Assembly: GCF_014164585.1 (NCBI RefSeq)
Contig: NZ_JACJFM010000011.1
Span: 1 to 64,000, forward strand
From: Oceanospirillum sediminis
Lineage (GTDB): Bacteria; Pseudomonadota; Gammaproteobacteria; Pseudomonadales; Halomonadaceae
Reading direction: 5' to 3'
Length of the DNA stretch: 64,000 nucleotides
A program made the translations under genes and the position numbers. The notes beneath the pieces are model-generated. The model saw only the letters and a list, made by a program, of their open reading frames with translations. It was not told where the DNA came from and did no database searches. Below are positions 9,454 through 18,126 of this stretch, in pieces. Position 1 is the stretch's first letter, and every line of letters starts with the position of its first letter.

Positions 9454-10992
9454 TCAGCTTCGACTGCTGCCAGTCATTGCTTCTTTCTGTGACCGTTGCT
9501 TTTGCAAAAAGTTCTGAGCAATAGGTGCAATTAATACAATAATTGTGACAGCCATAATTCCTGCGGTGATCGGACGTTCCCAAAGGAAGGATAAACTACC
9601 GTCAGAAATCAGCAGAGCACGACGCAGGTTATCTTCCATCAGCCCGCCCAGAACAAAGCCCAGCAGCAGCGGTGCCATCGGGAAGTTCAGCATACGCAGG
9701 CCAATCGCTGCGATGCAGAAGAACACCATCATATAGATATCGAAGGTGTTGAAGGACACCAGATATACACCTGTGATGGCAAAGAACAGGATCATAGGCA
9801 CCAGTACGGTACGTGGAATCATCAGTAATTTAGAAATATAAGGGATCAGTGGCAGGTTCAGAATCAGCAGCACGATGTTGCCGAAATACATAGAAACAAT
9901 CACTGACCAGAATACATCAGGGTTATCCACCATCATACGAGGGCCGGGCTGAATACCATAGGCGATCAGAGCGCCCAGCATGATGGCTGTAGTTCCTGAA
10001 CCCGGAATGCCCAGTGTCAGCAGAGGAACAAACGAACCTGAAGAAGAGGCATTATTAGCCGCTTCAGGAGCCACCAGACCTCTCAGAGAACCGGTACCAA
10101 ATTTCAGTTTCTCTTTTACACTGGCCAGATTACGCTCCATACCATAGGCCAGGAAAGCGGCAATAGTGGCACCAGCACCTGGCAGTACACCGACGATAAA
10201 GCCCAGTACAGAAGAACGAATAGCGGTTGGTGCTACTTCTTTTACTTCTTCTCTGGTCACTTTCATACTGCCCAGATTACTGGTATCGGTCTCGTTTTCT
10301 TCCTCTTTCATATGGTCACGCTTCAGAACAGCCATCACCACTTCAGCCAGTGCAAAAGTAGCCATAGCCAGCAGCAGGAAGCTGATGCCATCCATCAGGT
10401 CAATGGAACCAAAAGTGAAACGCTCTACGCCACTGGAACGGTCAGTACCGACGGTCGATATCATCAGGCCCAGTACTGTCATCAGCATCGCTTTCAGTAC
10501 TTGCCCTTTACCAGAAAATGCCGCGACAGCCGTTAGCCCCAGTACCATCAAGGCGAAATAATCCGATGACTGGAAACTGAGTGACACGCTTGCTAACGCT
10601 GGTGCCGCGACTAAAAGGAAAAAGGCAGACAGAGTACCACCGGTAAAGGAAGCGTATGCTGCCAGCGCCAGGGCTTTACCTGCCTGACCTTTCTGTGCCA
10701 TCGGATAACCGTCAAATGCCGTGACTACGGTACTGGAGCAACCTGGTGCATTGATCAGAATTGAGGATGTTGAACCACCAAAAATCGCACCGTAATACAC
10801 ACCCGCCATCAGAATAATACCGGTAGAAGGTTCCAGGCCATAAGTGATCGGGATCATCAGAGCGATAGCAGAAATAGGGCCAAGACCTGGCAGCATGCCA
10901 ATAAAAGTACCCACGAAACAACCTACAAACACCATTAACAGGTTCATAGGCATGATTGCCGTTGACAGGCCGGTTAAGATTCCATCAAGCAT
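9454..10992 (-). CDS. tctA: Tripartite tricarboxylate transporter, large permease TctA
   Basis: Large membrane subunit of a TTT-family carrier, the channel through which a binding-protein-delivered carboxylate crosses the inner membrane with sodium or protons. 512 residues and around twelve hydrophobic helices match the family. The N-terminus has the conserved GTFIGMLPGLGPISAIAL region and the second half repeats it as GFIVGVLPGAGATIAAFLAY, the internal duplication typical of TctA. The tctB stop lies only three bases upstream, so the two subunits are translationally linked. A strong terminator follows. Substrate class (citrate, tartrate, aconitate or similar) is not fixed by the sequence. Confidence 0.94.
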   Translation of the reverse strand: MLDGILTGLSTAIMPMNLLMVFVGCFVGTFIGMLPGLGPISAIALMIPITYGLEPSTGIILMAGVYYGAIFGGSTSSILINAPGCSSTVVTAFDGYPMAQKGQAGKALALAAYASFTGGTLSAFFLLVAAPALASVSLSFQSSDYFALMVLGLTAVAAFSGKGQVLKAMLMTVLGLMISTVGTDRSSGVERFTFGSIDLMDGISFLLLAMATFALAEVVMAVLKRDHMKEEENETDTSNLGSMKVTREEVKEVAPTAIRSSVLGFIVGVLPGAGATIAAFLAYGMERNLASVKEKLKFGTGSLRGLVAPEAANNASSSGSFVPLLTLGIPGSGTTAIMLGALIAYGIQPGPRMMVDNPDVFWSVIVSMYFGNIVLLILNLPLIPYISKLLMIPRTVLVPMILFFAITGVYLVSFNTFDIYMMVFFCIAAIGLRMLNFPMAPLLLGFVLGGLMEDNLRRALLISDGSLSFLWERPITAGIMAVTIIVLIAPIAQNFLQKQRSQKEAMTGSSRS

Positions 10993-10995
10993 GAT

Positions 10996-11496
10996 TTATC
11001 CTCCGAACGCTGAGAACAGTTGACCCGGTGCCAGATAAATATCCAGCAGTTGAGTCAGCATAAACCAGAAAGCGACGACAAAAGGCAGAGATGCGCCAAA
11101 GAGCACTTTTTTACGACGTTCACCCAGAACCCAGTAGCCACCCAGCAGAAATACCGTGGTTGCTATGATAAAGCCCAGCCATTTCAGAGCCAGGGCGTAA
11201 AACATCATTAGCGCCAGCAGTTTAATAACGGTGGACCAGTCATAACCCAGAGCAGATTTCAGTACGGGTTGATCCAGGCTGACCTCTCTGGACTTTTTCA
11301 GTGAACTGATCAGTAATGAAAAAGACAGCCCGGCACCCAGAACAGACAGAGCAAAAGGCAGGGTGCGGGCTGTAAACGGCTCGTACTCATCACCGGGGTA
11401 AAAGGGAATTAACTGCGCAGAGGCGCCGTAAGCGATCGATAGAGCCAGGAAAATCAGGCTGCCGATCAGATCTTTATTCACAGGTTTAGAAGACAT
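10996..11496 (-). CDS. tctB: Tripartite tricarboxylate transporter, small permease TctB
   Basis: Small membrane subunit of the TTT carrier. 166 residues with four hydrophobic helices: LIGSLIFLALSIAYGAS, LPFALSVLGAGLSFSLLIS, VIKLLALMMFYALALKWLGF and a last pair near the C-terminus. Low sequence conservation is usual for TctB; the call rests on size, helix pattern and its position between tctC and tctA. It overlaps nothing, with a three-base gap to tctA and a 231-base structured gap to tctC. Confidence 0.9.
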   Translation of the reverse strand: MSSKPVNKDLIGSLIFLALSIAYGASAQLIPFYPGDEYEPFTARTLPFALSVLGAGLSFSLLISSLKKSREVSLDQPVLKSALGYDWSTVIKLLALMMFYALALKWLGFIIATTVFLLGGYWVLGERRKKVLFGASLPFVVAFWFMLTQLLDIYLAPGQLFSAFGG

Positions 11497-11604
11497 AACT
11501 TGCTCCGTAACGGCACCGGAAGTCCCGTTCCTGGTTTATTGCGTTCAGGTTCGATGTATATAGACCGCACAGTGTGTGTGGCAGTCAGAATATGGTATGA
11601 AAAG

Positions 11605-11677
11605 ATCAGGCCACAGACAGAGCTATCACTGTTGATAGCAGTGATGCGATTGAAACGGATCTGTTCTCTGGCCTGAT
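11605..11677 (-). promoter_or_regulatory. Nested hairpins in the tctC-tctB gap
   Basis: Outer arms ATCAGGCCA at 11605-11613 and TGGCCTGAT at 11669-11677 enclose an inner stem ATCACTG at 11625-11631 with CAGTGAT at 11639-11645. On the minus strand the outer stem is followed by CTTTTCAT, a short T run. The position suits a processing site or partial terminator that would give more TctC than TctBA. Confidence 0.55.
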
Positions 11678-11727
11678 ATTTAGTAAGAGACAGGCACCGG
11701 GGAAAGACCAGTGCCTGTACAGGAGAC

Positions 11728-12747
11728 TTACTTCAGAAAGCCCAGTTCTCGCATCAGGCTCCCTACCTGTGCTTCCTGTTGCTCCAGAAACTGAGTAAAT
11801 TCAGTCGTTGGTTTGTATACATTTACCCAGCCATTACGAGAACGAACGGTTTCCCAGGCTTCTGTGTTATACATGTCGCTCAGCACCTTAGCGTACTGTT
11901 CTGCTTTTTCAGAGCTCAGGCCCGGTGCGCCAAAGAAACCACGCCAGTTAGCAAAAACGGTATTATTCCCCATCTCTTTCAGAGTTGGCACATCCGGGGC
12001 GTCTTTAACGCGCTCAGGGGCTGTGATCGCCAGAATTCGGACCTGGCCCGCTTTGCTCATTTCCAGGGCTTCACCCAGTCCGGTCGACAGAATGTCGGCT
12101 TCGCCGGACAGCAGGCCTGCCATTGCTTTACCACCGGCATCATAAGCAATATAACGCAGAGCACGAGGATCCAGGCCTTCTTCTTTAATTGCCGCGGCTG
12201 GTACCAGGTGATCCAGACTACCGCGAGAGGAGCCACCGGCGACTTTTACTTTACGCGGGTTGCTACGAAAATCTTCAACAATCTGATCCCAGTGGGTGTA
12301 TTTGCTGTCGTTACGAACTACTAATGCAGCATAATCGGCAATGGTCGCCGCCACGGGTGTCAGGTCCCGGAAAGACTGAGGGAACACCCCCATCAGAGAG
12401 CGCACTACAATCGGCGTGGAGTTCACCATCAGTGTGCCTTGTTGCTGTTTAGCGGTTTCAATCAGGTGCGCAATGGCTTTACCGCCGCCGCCGCCAGACA
12501 GATTCTGGAAAGACACGGTTTCTACCAGACCCGATTTTTTCAGGGCTTCACCCGTACCTCGGGCTGTACCATCCCAACCGCCACCTGCACCACCAGGAAT
12601 CAGGAAGTGAATGCTGTCGACCTTATGGTCATCAGCAGTCGCAACGCCTGGAATGGTAAACAAACCAGTACAAGCGGCTACTGCAGTCATTTTCAGCAGC
12701 GTACGACGAGTGGAGGAAAATGCAGGTGTGTTTTGAGTACTTTTCAT
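11728..12747 (-). CDS. tctC: Tricarboxylate-binding periplasmic protein TctC
   Basis: Bug/TctC family periplasmic receptor that delivers a carboxylate to TctBA. The N-terminus carries TRRTLLKM followed by a hydrophobic stretch ending near ATADD, which fits a Tat or an unusual Sec signal. Family blocks are present: IHFLIPGGAGGGWDGTAR near residue 47, the glycine-rich NLSGGGGGKA loop and GGKAMAGLLSGEADIL. The C-terminus ends in MRELGFLK as is common for the family. It is the first gene of the cluster, with a long upstream region able to hold the regulated promoter. Its presence with a CitB-type regulator argues for control by carboxylate. Confidence 0.93.
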   Translation of the reverse strand: MKSTQNTPAFSSTRRTLLKMTAVAACTGLFTIPGVATADDHKVDSIHFLIPGGAGGGWDGTARGTGEALKKSGLVETVSFQNLSGGGGGKAIAHLIETAKQQQGTLMVNSTPIVVRSLMGVFPQSFRDLTPVAATIADYAALVVRNDSKYTHWDQIVEDFRSNPRKVKVAGGSSRGSLDHLVPAAAIKEEGLDPRALRYIAYDAGGKAMAGLLSGEADILSTGLGEALEMSKAGQVRILAITAPERVKDAPDVPTLKEMGNNTVFANWRGFFGAPGLSSEKAEQYAKVLSDMYNTEAWETVRSRNGWVNVYKPTTEFTQFLEQQEAQVGSLMRELGFLK

Positions 12748-13136
12748 ATCAGAACCTCGATGATTATTTTTATCAGCAAAATGCTTCTTAAGGTACTATC
12801 GGCATAAATTTTTTAATGTGCCCGGAAGGCACAGGTCAGGAATCTGTTCAGTTCACGGCAAGCAGAACTGATATGAACAATAGTTAAGCTTTGGTGACGG
12901 GAGAAGTTTGTGAACTTAAAGGCTTTTTTCTCTTTTATGGTTATTTTGTTCATAAAAACCATGAGGCATGGCAACAGAGGGCTCTGATAACAGACAGATT
13001 CAGGAAAGGTCACTGTAGAGGCGCTAAAAACAGAATGATAGCAATCAGTTAGCCAGAATAAGGGGCGACTTTCATAGCGGGCTGGTTATAATAAAGTATT
13101 GCTTGAACATAATCCGATACTGGCTTGAGGCTCTCT
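12748..13136. other. Control region between tctC and ybjN
   Basis: No gene supported. It holds a widely spaced inverted repeat: TATGAACAA at 12872-12880 and TTGTTCATA at 12946-12954, with a related TTTGTGAAC near 12907. These are candidate sites for the CitB-type regulator ahead of tctC. TATAAT at 13087-13092 is a possible -10 for ybjN, but no good -35 is seen. Confidence 0.4.
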
Positions 13137-13616
13137 ATGGAACCGCTTTTTGTACCTGATACAGATCAGGTCCAGCGCTGGCTGAACGAAGGTTCGACCA
13201 CCAACTACATCTGCGAACACTGTGATGGTATTCATCTGTCTGAATTGCAAAGAATGGACGGGGTGCTGGATAGTCGTATCTTTGTAGAATCAGATCATCT
13301 GATTCTTACCACTGAGCTTGAACTCAGGCCCACGGCGATTCTGCCCCTGACAATAGAAATCGGGCGGCTTAATGTAGCATTTCCTAACTGTAAAATTTTT
13401 ATGGAAGTCACGGATGAAGCTCTGCCAAAGCTGATTATTATGGATACCTTACACACCCGTGCTGGTGTTTCTTTCAGCCAGTTCCGCCACTTTCTGCTGA
13501 TGATGATGGAGAGTACACGTCAGTTAACCAGTGATTGCCAGAGTATGGGGGTGCTGAGTTATCCGGATAGTCCTCAGGATGATGATGAGCAGGCTGATCA
13601 TGTGTCTCTGCACTGA
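13137..13616 (+). CDS. ybjN: YbjN family protein
   Basis: Resembles Escherichia coli YbjN over its whole length: a Trp-containing N-terminus (QRWLNEG), a CEHCDGIHL segment matching the cysteine pair of YbjN, LRPTAILPLTIEI, LPKLIIMDTLHTRAGVSFSQF and a terminal LH. The fold is type III chaperone-like. E. coli YbjN affects motility, exopolysaccharide and stress tolerance by an unknown mechanism. The ATG at 13137 is chosen because GAGG ends six bases before it; the longer frame from the TTG at 13125 would place its start inside that site. Cytoplasmic, monocistronic, and convergent with the following cyclase. Confidence 0.85.
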   Translation: MEPLFVPDTDQVQRWLNEGSTTNYICEHCDGIHLSELQRMDGVLDSRIFVESDHLILTTELELRPTAILPLTIEIGRLNVAFPNCKIFMEVTDEALPKLIIMDTLHTRAGVSFSQFRHFLLMMMESTRQLTSDCQSMGVLSYPDSPQDDDEQADHVSLH

Positions 13617-13695
13617 TTATTCCTGTTATCTGATCTCGCAGTATCTGTAAAAAGAAATGCAGGCTGAAGTGAAACCTGCGTTTCTGTTCAGCCTG

Positions 13696-14904
13696 TTATT
13701 CTTTTGCTGTTTCGGTGCAGATTACCTGGTTTCGCCCCTGGTGTTTAGCCTGATAAAGCAGATCATCGACACGTCTGATCCAGTGATCCAGCAGGTCATC
13801 ACTGGTACAAATCTGACTGACCCCGGCGCTGATCGTAATTTGCAGCACATGGCCATCGTAATCGATACAAAGCTGGCTTAGCAGGGTGCTCAGGCGTTCT
13901 GCAATCATGCGGGCCCCCGTCAGATCCGTATGAGGCAGAAGAATAAGGAACTCTTCACCGCCTATGCGACCGCAGATATCCGTTTTTCTGAGAATAGACT
14001 TACAGGCAACGGCCATCTCTTTCAGTACTTTATCTCCGGCCTGGTGACCATAGCGATCATTGATCAATTTAAACAGATCAATATCAAACATCACGATACT
14101 GGAAGGATACAGGTAGCGTCGACAGACATTAAACTCTCTTTGGGCCAGCTCCATAAAGTGTCGTCGATTATACAAACCGGTCAGATCATCCCGGGTCGCC
14201 AGCTCCTGTAATCTTCGGTTTGCTGTTTCCAGTTCAATAGCCTTTTGCTGTAGCTGTTTATTCAGAAATTGCAGTTTTTGTTCCCGGGTAAACCCTTCCT
14301 GCCGTGCCAGTTTCTGTAGTTCAGAGCGCAGTGTACTTTCTGATGGCTCAATCTGAATAACAGCTCGACGGTAATCGGCATGGCGTTCAATCAGATTCAC
14401 TCTGGCCCGCATTGGTCTGGAGAAGCAATGGGTAAATAAACCTGATAACTTGCCGCATATAAACGGCATGGCATAACTGGTTCTGGTTTCAGGGAACAGA
14501 GTCAGCTCCCATGGATTTTCAATGATAACGGTACCAGACCGGCTTTCGTAATCGACAACAGACTGGATAATATGCCCCCAGCCCGCGGTTGCTGTAATGT
14601 CTCCCCAGCGCTGCAAGCCATCACTGAAATCTTCTCCCAGGTCATTGACCATCTGATGGTAATCTTCTTCTGTGCCCTGGCTGGCAGAGTAGGCGACTAA
14701 CAGAAAGAAGTAAGCATCTCCCAGCTCCTCTTTCAGAGGTTTCAGAATGGTTATTAAAGATGGATCCTGCCAGAAAAGCGTGGCGGGACGACCAAAAAAG
14801 TAAAGTTGTTTTTCTTCGGCATCCCACTGATACCAATCAGGCATTGTCATATCATATCTCTTCAGGCTGATCCCTGATCTCCAATGATCGGTCCAGTTTT
14901 CCAT
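13696..14904 (-). CDS. Diguanylate cyclase with V4R-like N-terminal sensor
   Basis: Soluble cyclase with no membrane segment. The first 170 residues look like a V4R/haem-NO-binding-like small-molecule domain: it has GDAYFFLLVAYS, a WGHIIQSVVDYES strand pair and the cysteine-containing CGKLSGLFTHCFSRP segment. A coiled coil (EQKLQFLNKQLQQKAIELE) links it to the GGDEF domain, with DDLTGLYNRRHF and RIGGEEF near residue 312. The inhibitory site is a canonical RKTD, so product feedback is likely, unlike the other three GGDEF proteins of this window. The ligand is unknown. Convergent with ybjN. The sensor assignment is less certain than the catalytic one. Confidence 0.85.
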   Translation of the reverse strand: MENWTDHWRSGISLKRYDMTMPDWYQWDAEEKQLYFFGRPATLFWQDPSLITILKPLKEELGDAYFFLLVAYSASQGTEEDYHQMVNDLGEDFSDGLQRWGDITATAGWGHIIQSVVDYESRSGTVIIENPWELTLFPETRTSYAMPFICGKLSGLFTHCFSRPMRARVNLIERHADYRRAVIQIEPSESTLRSELQKLARQEGFTREQKLQFLNKQLQQKAIELETANRRLQELATRDDLTGLYNRRHFMELAQREFNVCRRYLYPSSIVMFDIDLFKLINDRYGHQAGDKVLKEMAVACKSILRKTDICGRIGGEEFLILLPHTDLTGARMIAERLSTLLSQLCIDYDGHVLQITISAGVSQICTSDDLLDHWIRRVDDLLYQAKHQGRNQVICTETAKE

Positions 14905-15240
14905 TTACCCGGCTCCGTGCAGGTCTTAACATTTAACCTTTTTACTACTTTAAAAGCTGTATCCTATTACAGCATTTGTTAACCGGTTCACATTCTGAGT
15001 ATAGAAGAGGCTGACAAGTCGATAGGGAAATCCGCTTTTTACATAAGAAAACAGGTGATTTAGTGGTAACTAATTCAAGTTGTGAGTTTTCATAGAAATA
15101 TTCTTTTCAATCAGTTTGAATCCAGGTCGCGGTTTCTGCTGAGGTGGTTTCAGGCTAACGACTATAAGCTGGCCAATGGAGCTGGCATCAGCCTTGCCAT
15201 AATTATTTCTGTTAGCGGAAAAAGAAATTTGAATTAGTAC
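14905..15240. other. Intergenic stretch before ffs
   Basis: No gene seen. It contains the cyclase promoter on the minus strand, a small inverted repeat GCTGTA/TACAGC at 14956-14973, and an AACCGGTT palindrome at about 14981. Confidence 0.35.
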
Positions 15241-15270
15241 TTGTGCCTAACTTGTTGATAGTGCTAGAAT
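15241..15270 (+). promoter_or_regulatory. Sigma-70 type promoter of ffs
   Basis: TTGTGC at 15241-15246 and TAGAAT at 15265-15270 with an 18-base spacer. A start near 15277 would leave a leader of about 24 bases before the mature RNA, the size that RNase P removes from the E. coli 4.5S precursor. Confidence 0.65.
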
Positions 15271-15300
15271 TCGCCTCGTTGTTTCGAAAGAGACAAGTCG

Positions 15301-15412
15301 TGGTGGCCCTGTCGGTCCCCCCGCAATGATACCCTGTGAACCTGGTCAGGTCCGGAAGGAAGCAGCCACAGCAGGTGACTCATGTGCCGGGGTGTGGCTG
15401 GTGGGGCCATCT
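15301..15412 (+). ncRNA. ffs: Bacterial signal recognition particle RNA (4.5S RNA)
   Basis: RNA partner of Ffh in co-translational membrane targeting. The universally conserved core GTCAGGTCCGGAAGGAAGCA, which forms the asymmetric loop and GGAA tetraloop bound by the M domain, is intact, and the right flank has the matching GTGCCGGGG strand. The ends pair: GGTGGCCCT at 15302-15310 with GGGGCCATC at 15403-15411, giving a short single-hairpin RNA of about 112 bases like that of E. coli. It stands alone, not next to dnaX. The eroded restriction locus begins about 150 bases downstream. Confidence 0.95.
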
Positions 15413-15560
15413 CCATTTCTGGGGTATGAAAAATTATTCTTTTCCAGACTTTTCAGTCAATTTTTTCGTAGTATTCTGTTAGCAAGTAACAAGATGACTT
15501 CACATAGAGCCTGTTTCAAGCGTCGGCATTAGTCATATTCAGGTTATGATTTAGCCAGCA

Positions 15561-16126
15561 CTTAGGGTTTACCGGATTTTCATCCACGATGGTTTTACGC
15601 ACATTATCTTCGATGGTTTCAGCCATTGCTTCTGGATTTTTACGGATATTTTCGGCAGTATAATCAGTGCTTCAATGCCTTGTTCGACGATCAGTTCAAT
15701 GATGCCCAGTGCAATACCGTTAACATAAAGTACCAGGTCAGAGCGTTTCTTATTTTCTCTCTTAATAGAGGCTTCTTCTGCAATGGCAAAATCGTTGGCC
15801 TCTGAGTTGTTCCAGTCGATCAACCACACGGTTTCATTTTACTGGCCAGCACCTTCTTTCTCTTTGATGCCATAACGCAACAGACTATAGACCTCTTTAT
15901 TGGCGTAATAGAGTTGCTTACTTTCACCAAGGGCAGCGGCGTATAGCGTACGTTTTGTCAATGCCTCGCTGACACCGCGTCTGCTAAGCGAATCGGTAAG
16001 CAGTTCAACTTCTATGTTTTTATTATTTTCACGGGATTCCCAGTTACCCTGGTAACGGTAGCCTGACTTATTCTCAAAAAACTTTATCACATAGTTTTGT
16101 GTTGCTCTCTCATGCTGGTCAACGAT
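15561..16126 (-). pseudogene. hsdR: hsdR remnant, type I restriction subunit
   Basis: Broken remains of a roughly 1000-residue type I restriction translocase/nuclease. The N-terminal part reads HERATQNYVIKFFENKSGY, then ESRENNKNIEVELLTDSLS and YANKEVYSLLRYGIKEKEG, all typical of HsdR. A TAA at 15839-15841 interrupts it between GAGQ and NETVWLIDWNNSEANDF. After YVNGIALGIIEL the sequence jumps to what appears to be the C-terminal end. There a one-base shift is needed to read on into ENIRKNPEAMAETIEDNV and VDENPVNPK, where similarity stops. The helicase and most of the nuclease region are gone. It therefore has a nonsense codon, a large internal deletion, a frameshift and a lost end, and cannot be functional. 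Its 5' end abuts the DUF262 gene stop. Confidence 0.85.
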
Positions 16127-16131
16127 TATCC

Positions 16132-18126
16132 TTAGCTCTGTTTTCCTTTTACTGCCTGAGTAGAATCAAGCAGAAGATTTAGCATTTCTTCGCCATGCTC
16201 ATTGATCTCATCGGCTCCCCACTCATCATTACTTTTAGTGAGCTTGATCATTTCATATAGTTTCAAGCTATCAATAGACTTGTCGTTAATGGCTGCTGAA
16301 AAATGTGCCAACTTTGCTGTGGGTGGGAAATTACTTAAGCGAGAGTTTTTACTGTGACTGATCAGGCAAAGGTTGCCAAACTCATGGAGCTCATCCTCAT
16401 CCAACACTGGATGACCATCCATTGGGTGTTGCGGATAAAAATGCTCTACCGAGCTGCGAAAAGTAAACTCGAACTCTCTGATAACGGCGTCACTTTTTTC
16501 TTTGCCTTGAAGCCACAGCAGATAATCGAGATAGTTAAAGATAAAATTATTTTCGACCTGACCAAATAGCAATTTATTCCTGTCAATATGCCTCAGCTTA
16601 CGATTCTTAGGGTAATAATCAAATTCTGGCTCAAAAATCATTTCATAATAAGACTTCCCTTCATCACAGGCTAAAAAGCGATCAAATACAAAGCGCCTGG
16701 CTAAATTGGAGAGGAAGTCCAGATAGGCCTGGGCATCAGGCTCTTCTTCGTAATAGAGGAAATACAGAGCGGCATTAAGCCAATGCTTGTAAACTAGGGT
16801 TGGTGTCGATACATGGAAAGCGGATAACAACATCAGAATCTGTCGATTAATACCTTCATAGCCGCCTTCGTTGTCATCAAAGCAATTGATAAAACTGACA
16901 CTCTTTTTTGAGTACCACTTCAGGCGTTTTAAACTCCAGGCATCCTGTCCCTGGCTATATTCCCGCTTGATAATGCATTGATCAAAAAGATATTTACATT
17001 TGAGTAATGCATAAACAAAATCGGCAACCGTCTCAGCAGGGTCATCATAGTTAAGTAAATAGTCATCAAATTGATCAATAAGCTGCTTATCATCAAGGGA
17101 GATATCTTCTTCAGTATAAATTCTGAGTACGTGCAGCAAAAAGTTTGAAAAGTTAATAATACTATTAAACCGTTCTGGTACGTCTTCTTTATCATCGGCT
17201 TTATTCGATTTACCTATCGCTGGGGCACGAAGTGGTTTAGAGATAATTTCTGATAAAGGCAGAGCCTGGCTACCGGATTTCATATCATCTAGGCACTCAG
17301 TAAGTTCTTCAAAGGAGTCTATTTCAAACTGGCCCCAGTCATTTTGACCAAACATCCTATGTCGTTCAGCTGGTGTAAATCCATACTGGATATAGCGCTC
17401 CATATTGGCACAGGCTTCCCAGACCTTATTCAGGGCATTAATGCTTCTGTCTTTTTCCTCTTCATCCTCAATACGACTGAGTACAGCCATCATTCTGGCT
17501 TTCAGTACTTCGTGCTTTTCCAGCTGCTCACCCCGGTTGTTCATTGCTTCAAAATAGTGATTCAAATCTGTATCTTCAGGCACTTCCACACGCATAATCT
17601 GCACATTCATGAACAGATATTGGGCAAAGCTCTTCAGACTGATATCTTCCAATTGCTCTAAAGCTTTAGTGATAAGCGCATAGCCATTAACAATACCTTC
17701 GTTATAGTTCTCGCCGTTTAAGCGATGCAAGGCCACTCGTTGGCTGAGTGCGGTAAATGTTGCTGTTGATTTGGGGCGGCTTTCAAAACTGATATTAACC
17801 TGTTTATACCAATTCATTTTGACTGGTTTAAGGGAGGTATTATTTGATAGATCAAGATTTTTCAGATAAGTAGCCAATAGTGATAAAGTTGTAAAGCGTT
17901 GCTGCCCATCGATAACCTCGAAGCTGCTATCACTTCGTTTGTATACTACCAGGGTGCCAATGTAATAACGCGTGTGTTTCTTTTTCTGGTAATCAACGAC
18001 ATCCTGCACCAGCTGATTTATTTCACTTTCCCCCCAGGCATAGTTGCGCTGATACATAGGTACGATATAAGTATTGTCATCACTTAATAGCTGTTGTATC
18101 GAAAACTCAGTAATAGCATTACTCAT
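16132..18126 (-). CDS. DUF262 and DUF1524 (HNH) protein, GmrSD/SspE-like
   Basis: Two-domain protein of the GmrSD, BrxU and SspE class. The N-terminal DUF262 domain has PMYQRNYAW at residues 23-31 and the DGQQR nucleotide-hydrolysis motif at 73-77 followed by FTT. After a long helical middle region comes a C-terminal DUF1524 nuclease domain with VEHFYPQ (His near 562) and [18 protein letters not shown], the HNH-like core. Related proteins nick or cleave modified or phage DNA in a nucleotide-controlled way; that role here is inference. The frame is intact over 664 codons although both flanking restriction genes are wrecked. Its start overlaps the end of the next DUF262 gene by eight bases, so the pair is translationally coupled. 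Confidence 0.85.
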   Translation of the reverse strand: MSNAITEFSIQQLLSDDNTYIVPMYQRNYAWGESEINQLVQDVVDYQKKKHTRYYIGTLVVYKRSDSSFEVIDGQQRFTTLSLLATYLKNLDLSNNTSLKPVKMNWYKQVNISFESRPKSTATFTALSQRVALHRLNGENYNEGIVNGYALITKALEQLEDISLKSFAQYLFMNVQIMRVEVPEDTDLNHYFEAMNNRGEQLEKHEVLKARMMAVLSRIEDEEEKDRSINALNKVWEACANMERYIQYGFTPAERHRMFGQNDWGQFEIDSFEELTECLDDMKSGSQALPLSEIISKPLRAPAIGKSNKADDKEDVPERFNSIINFSNFLLHVLRIYTEEDISLDDKQLIDQFDDYLLNYDDPAETVADFVYALLKCKYLFDQCIIKREYSQGQDAWSLKRLKWYSKKSVSFINCFDDNEGGYEGINRQILMLLSAFHVSTPTLVYKHWLNAALYFLYYEEEPDAQAYLDFLSNLARRFVFDRFLACDEGKSYYEMIFEPEFDYYPKNRKLRHIDRNKLLFGQVENNFIFNYLDYLLWLQGKEKSDAVIREFEFTFRSSVEHFYPQHPMDGHPVLDEDELHEFGNLCLISHSKNSRLSNFPPTAKLAHFSAAINDKSIDSLKLYEMIKLTKSNDEWGADEINEHGEEMLNLLLDSTQAVKGKQS

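Noticed and set aside
12813-13013. 66-codon minus-strand frame between tctC and ybjN
   Set aside because: AT-rich regulatory sequence with no similarity or start signal.
15326-15532. 68-codon plus-strand frame over ffs
   Set aside because: It lies within the 4.5S RNA and its flank, which explain the sequence fully.
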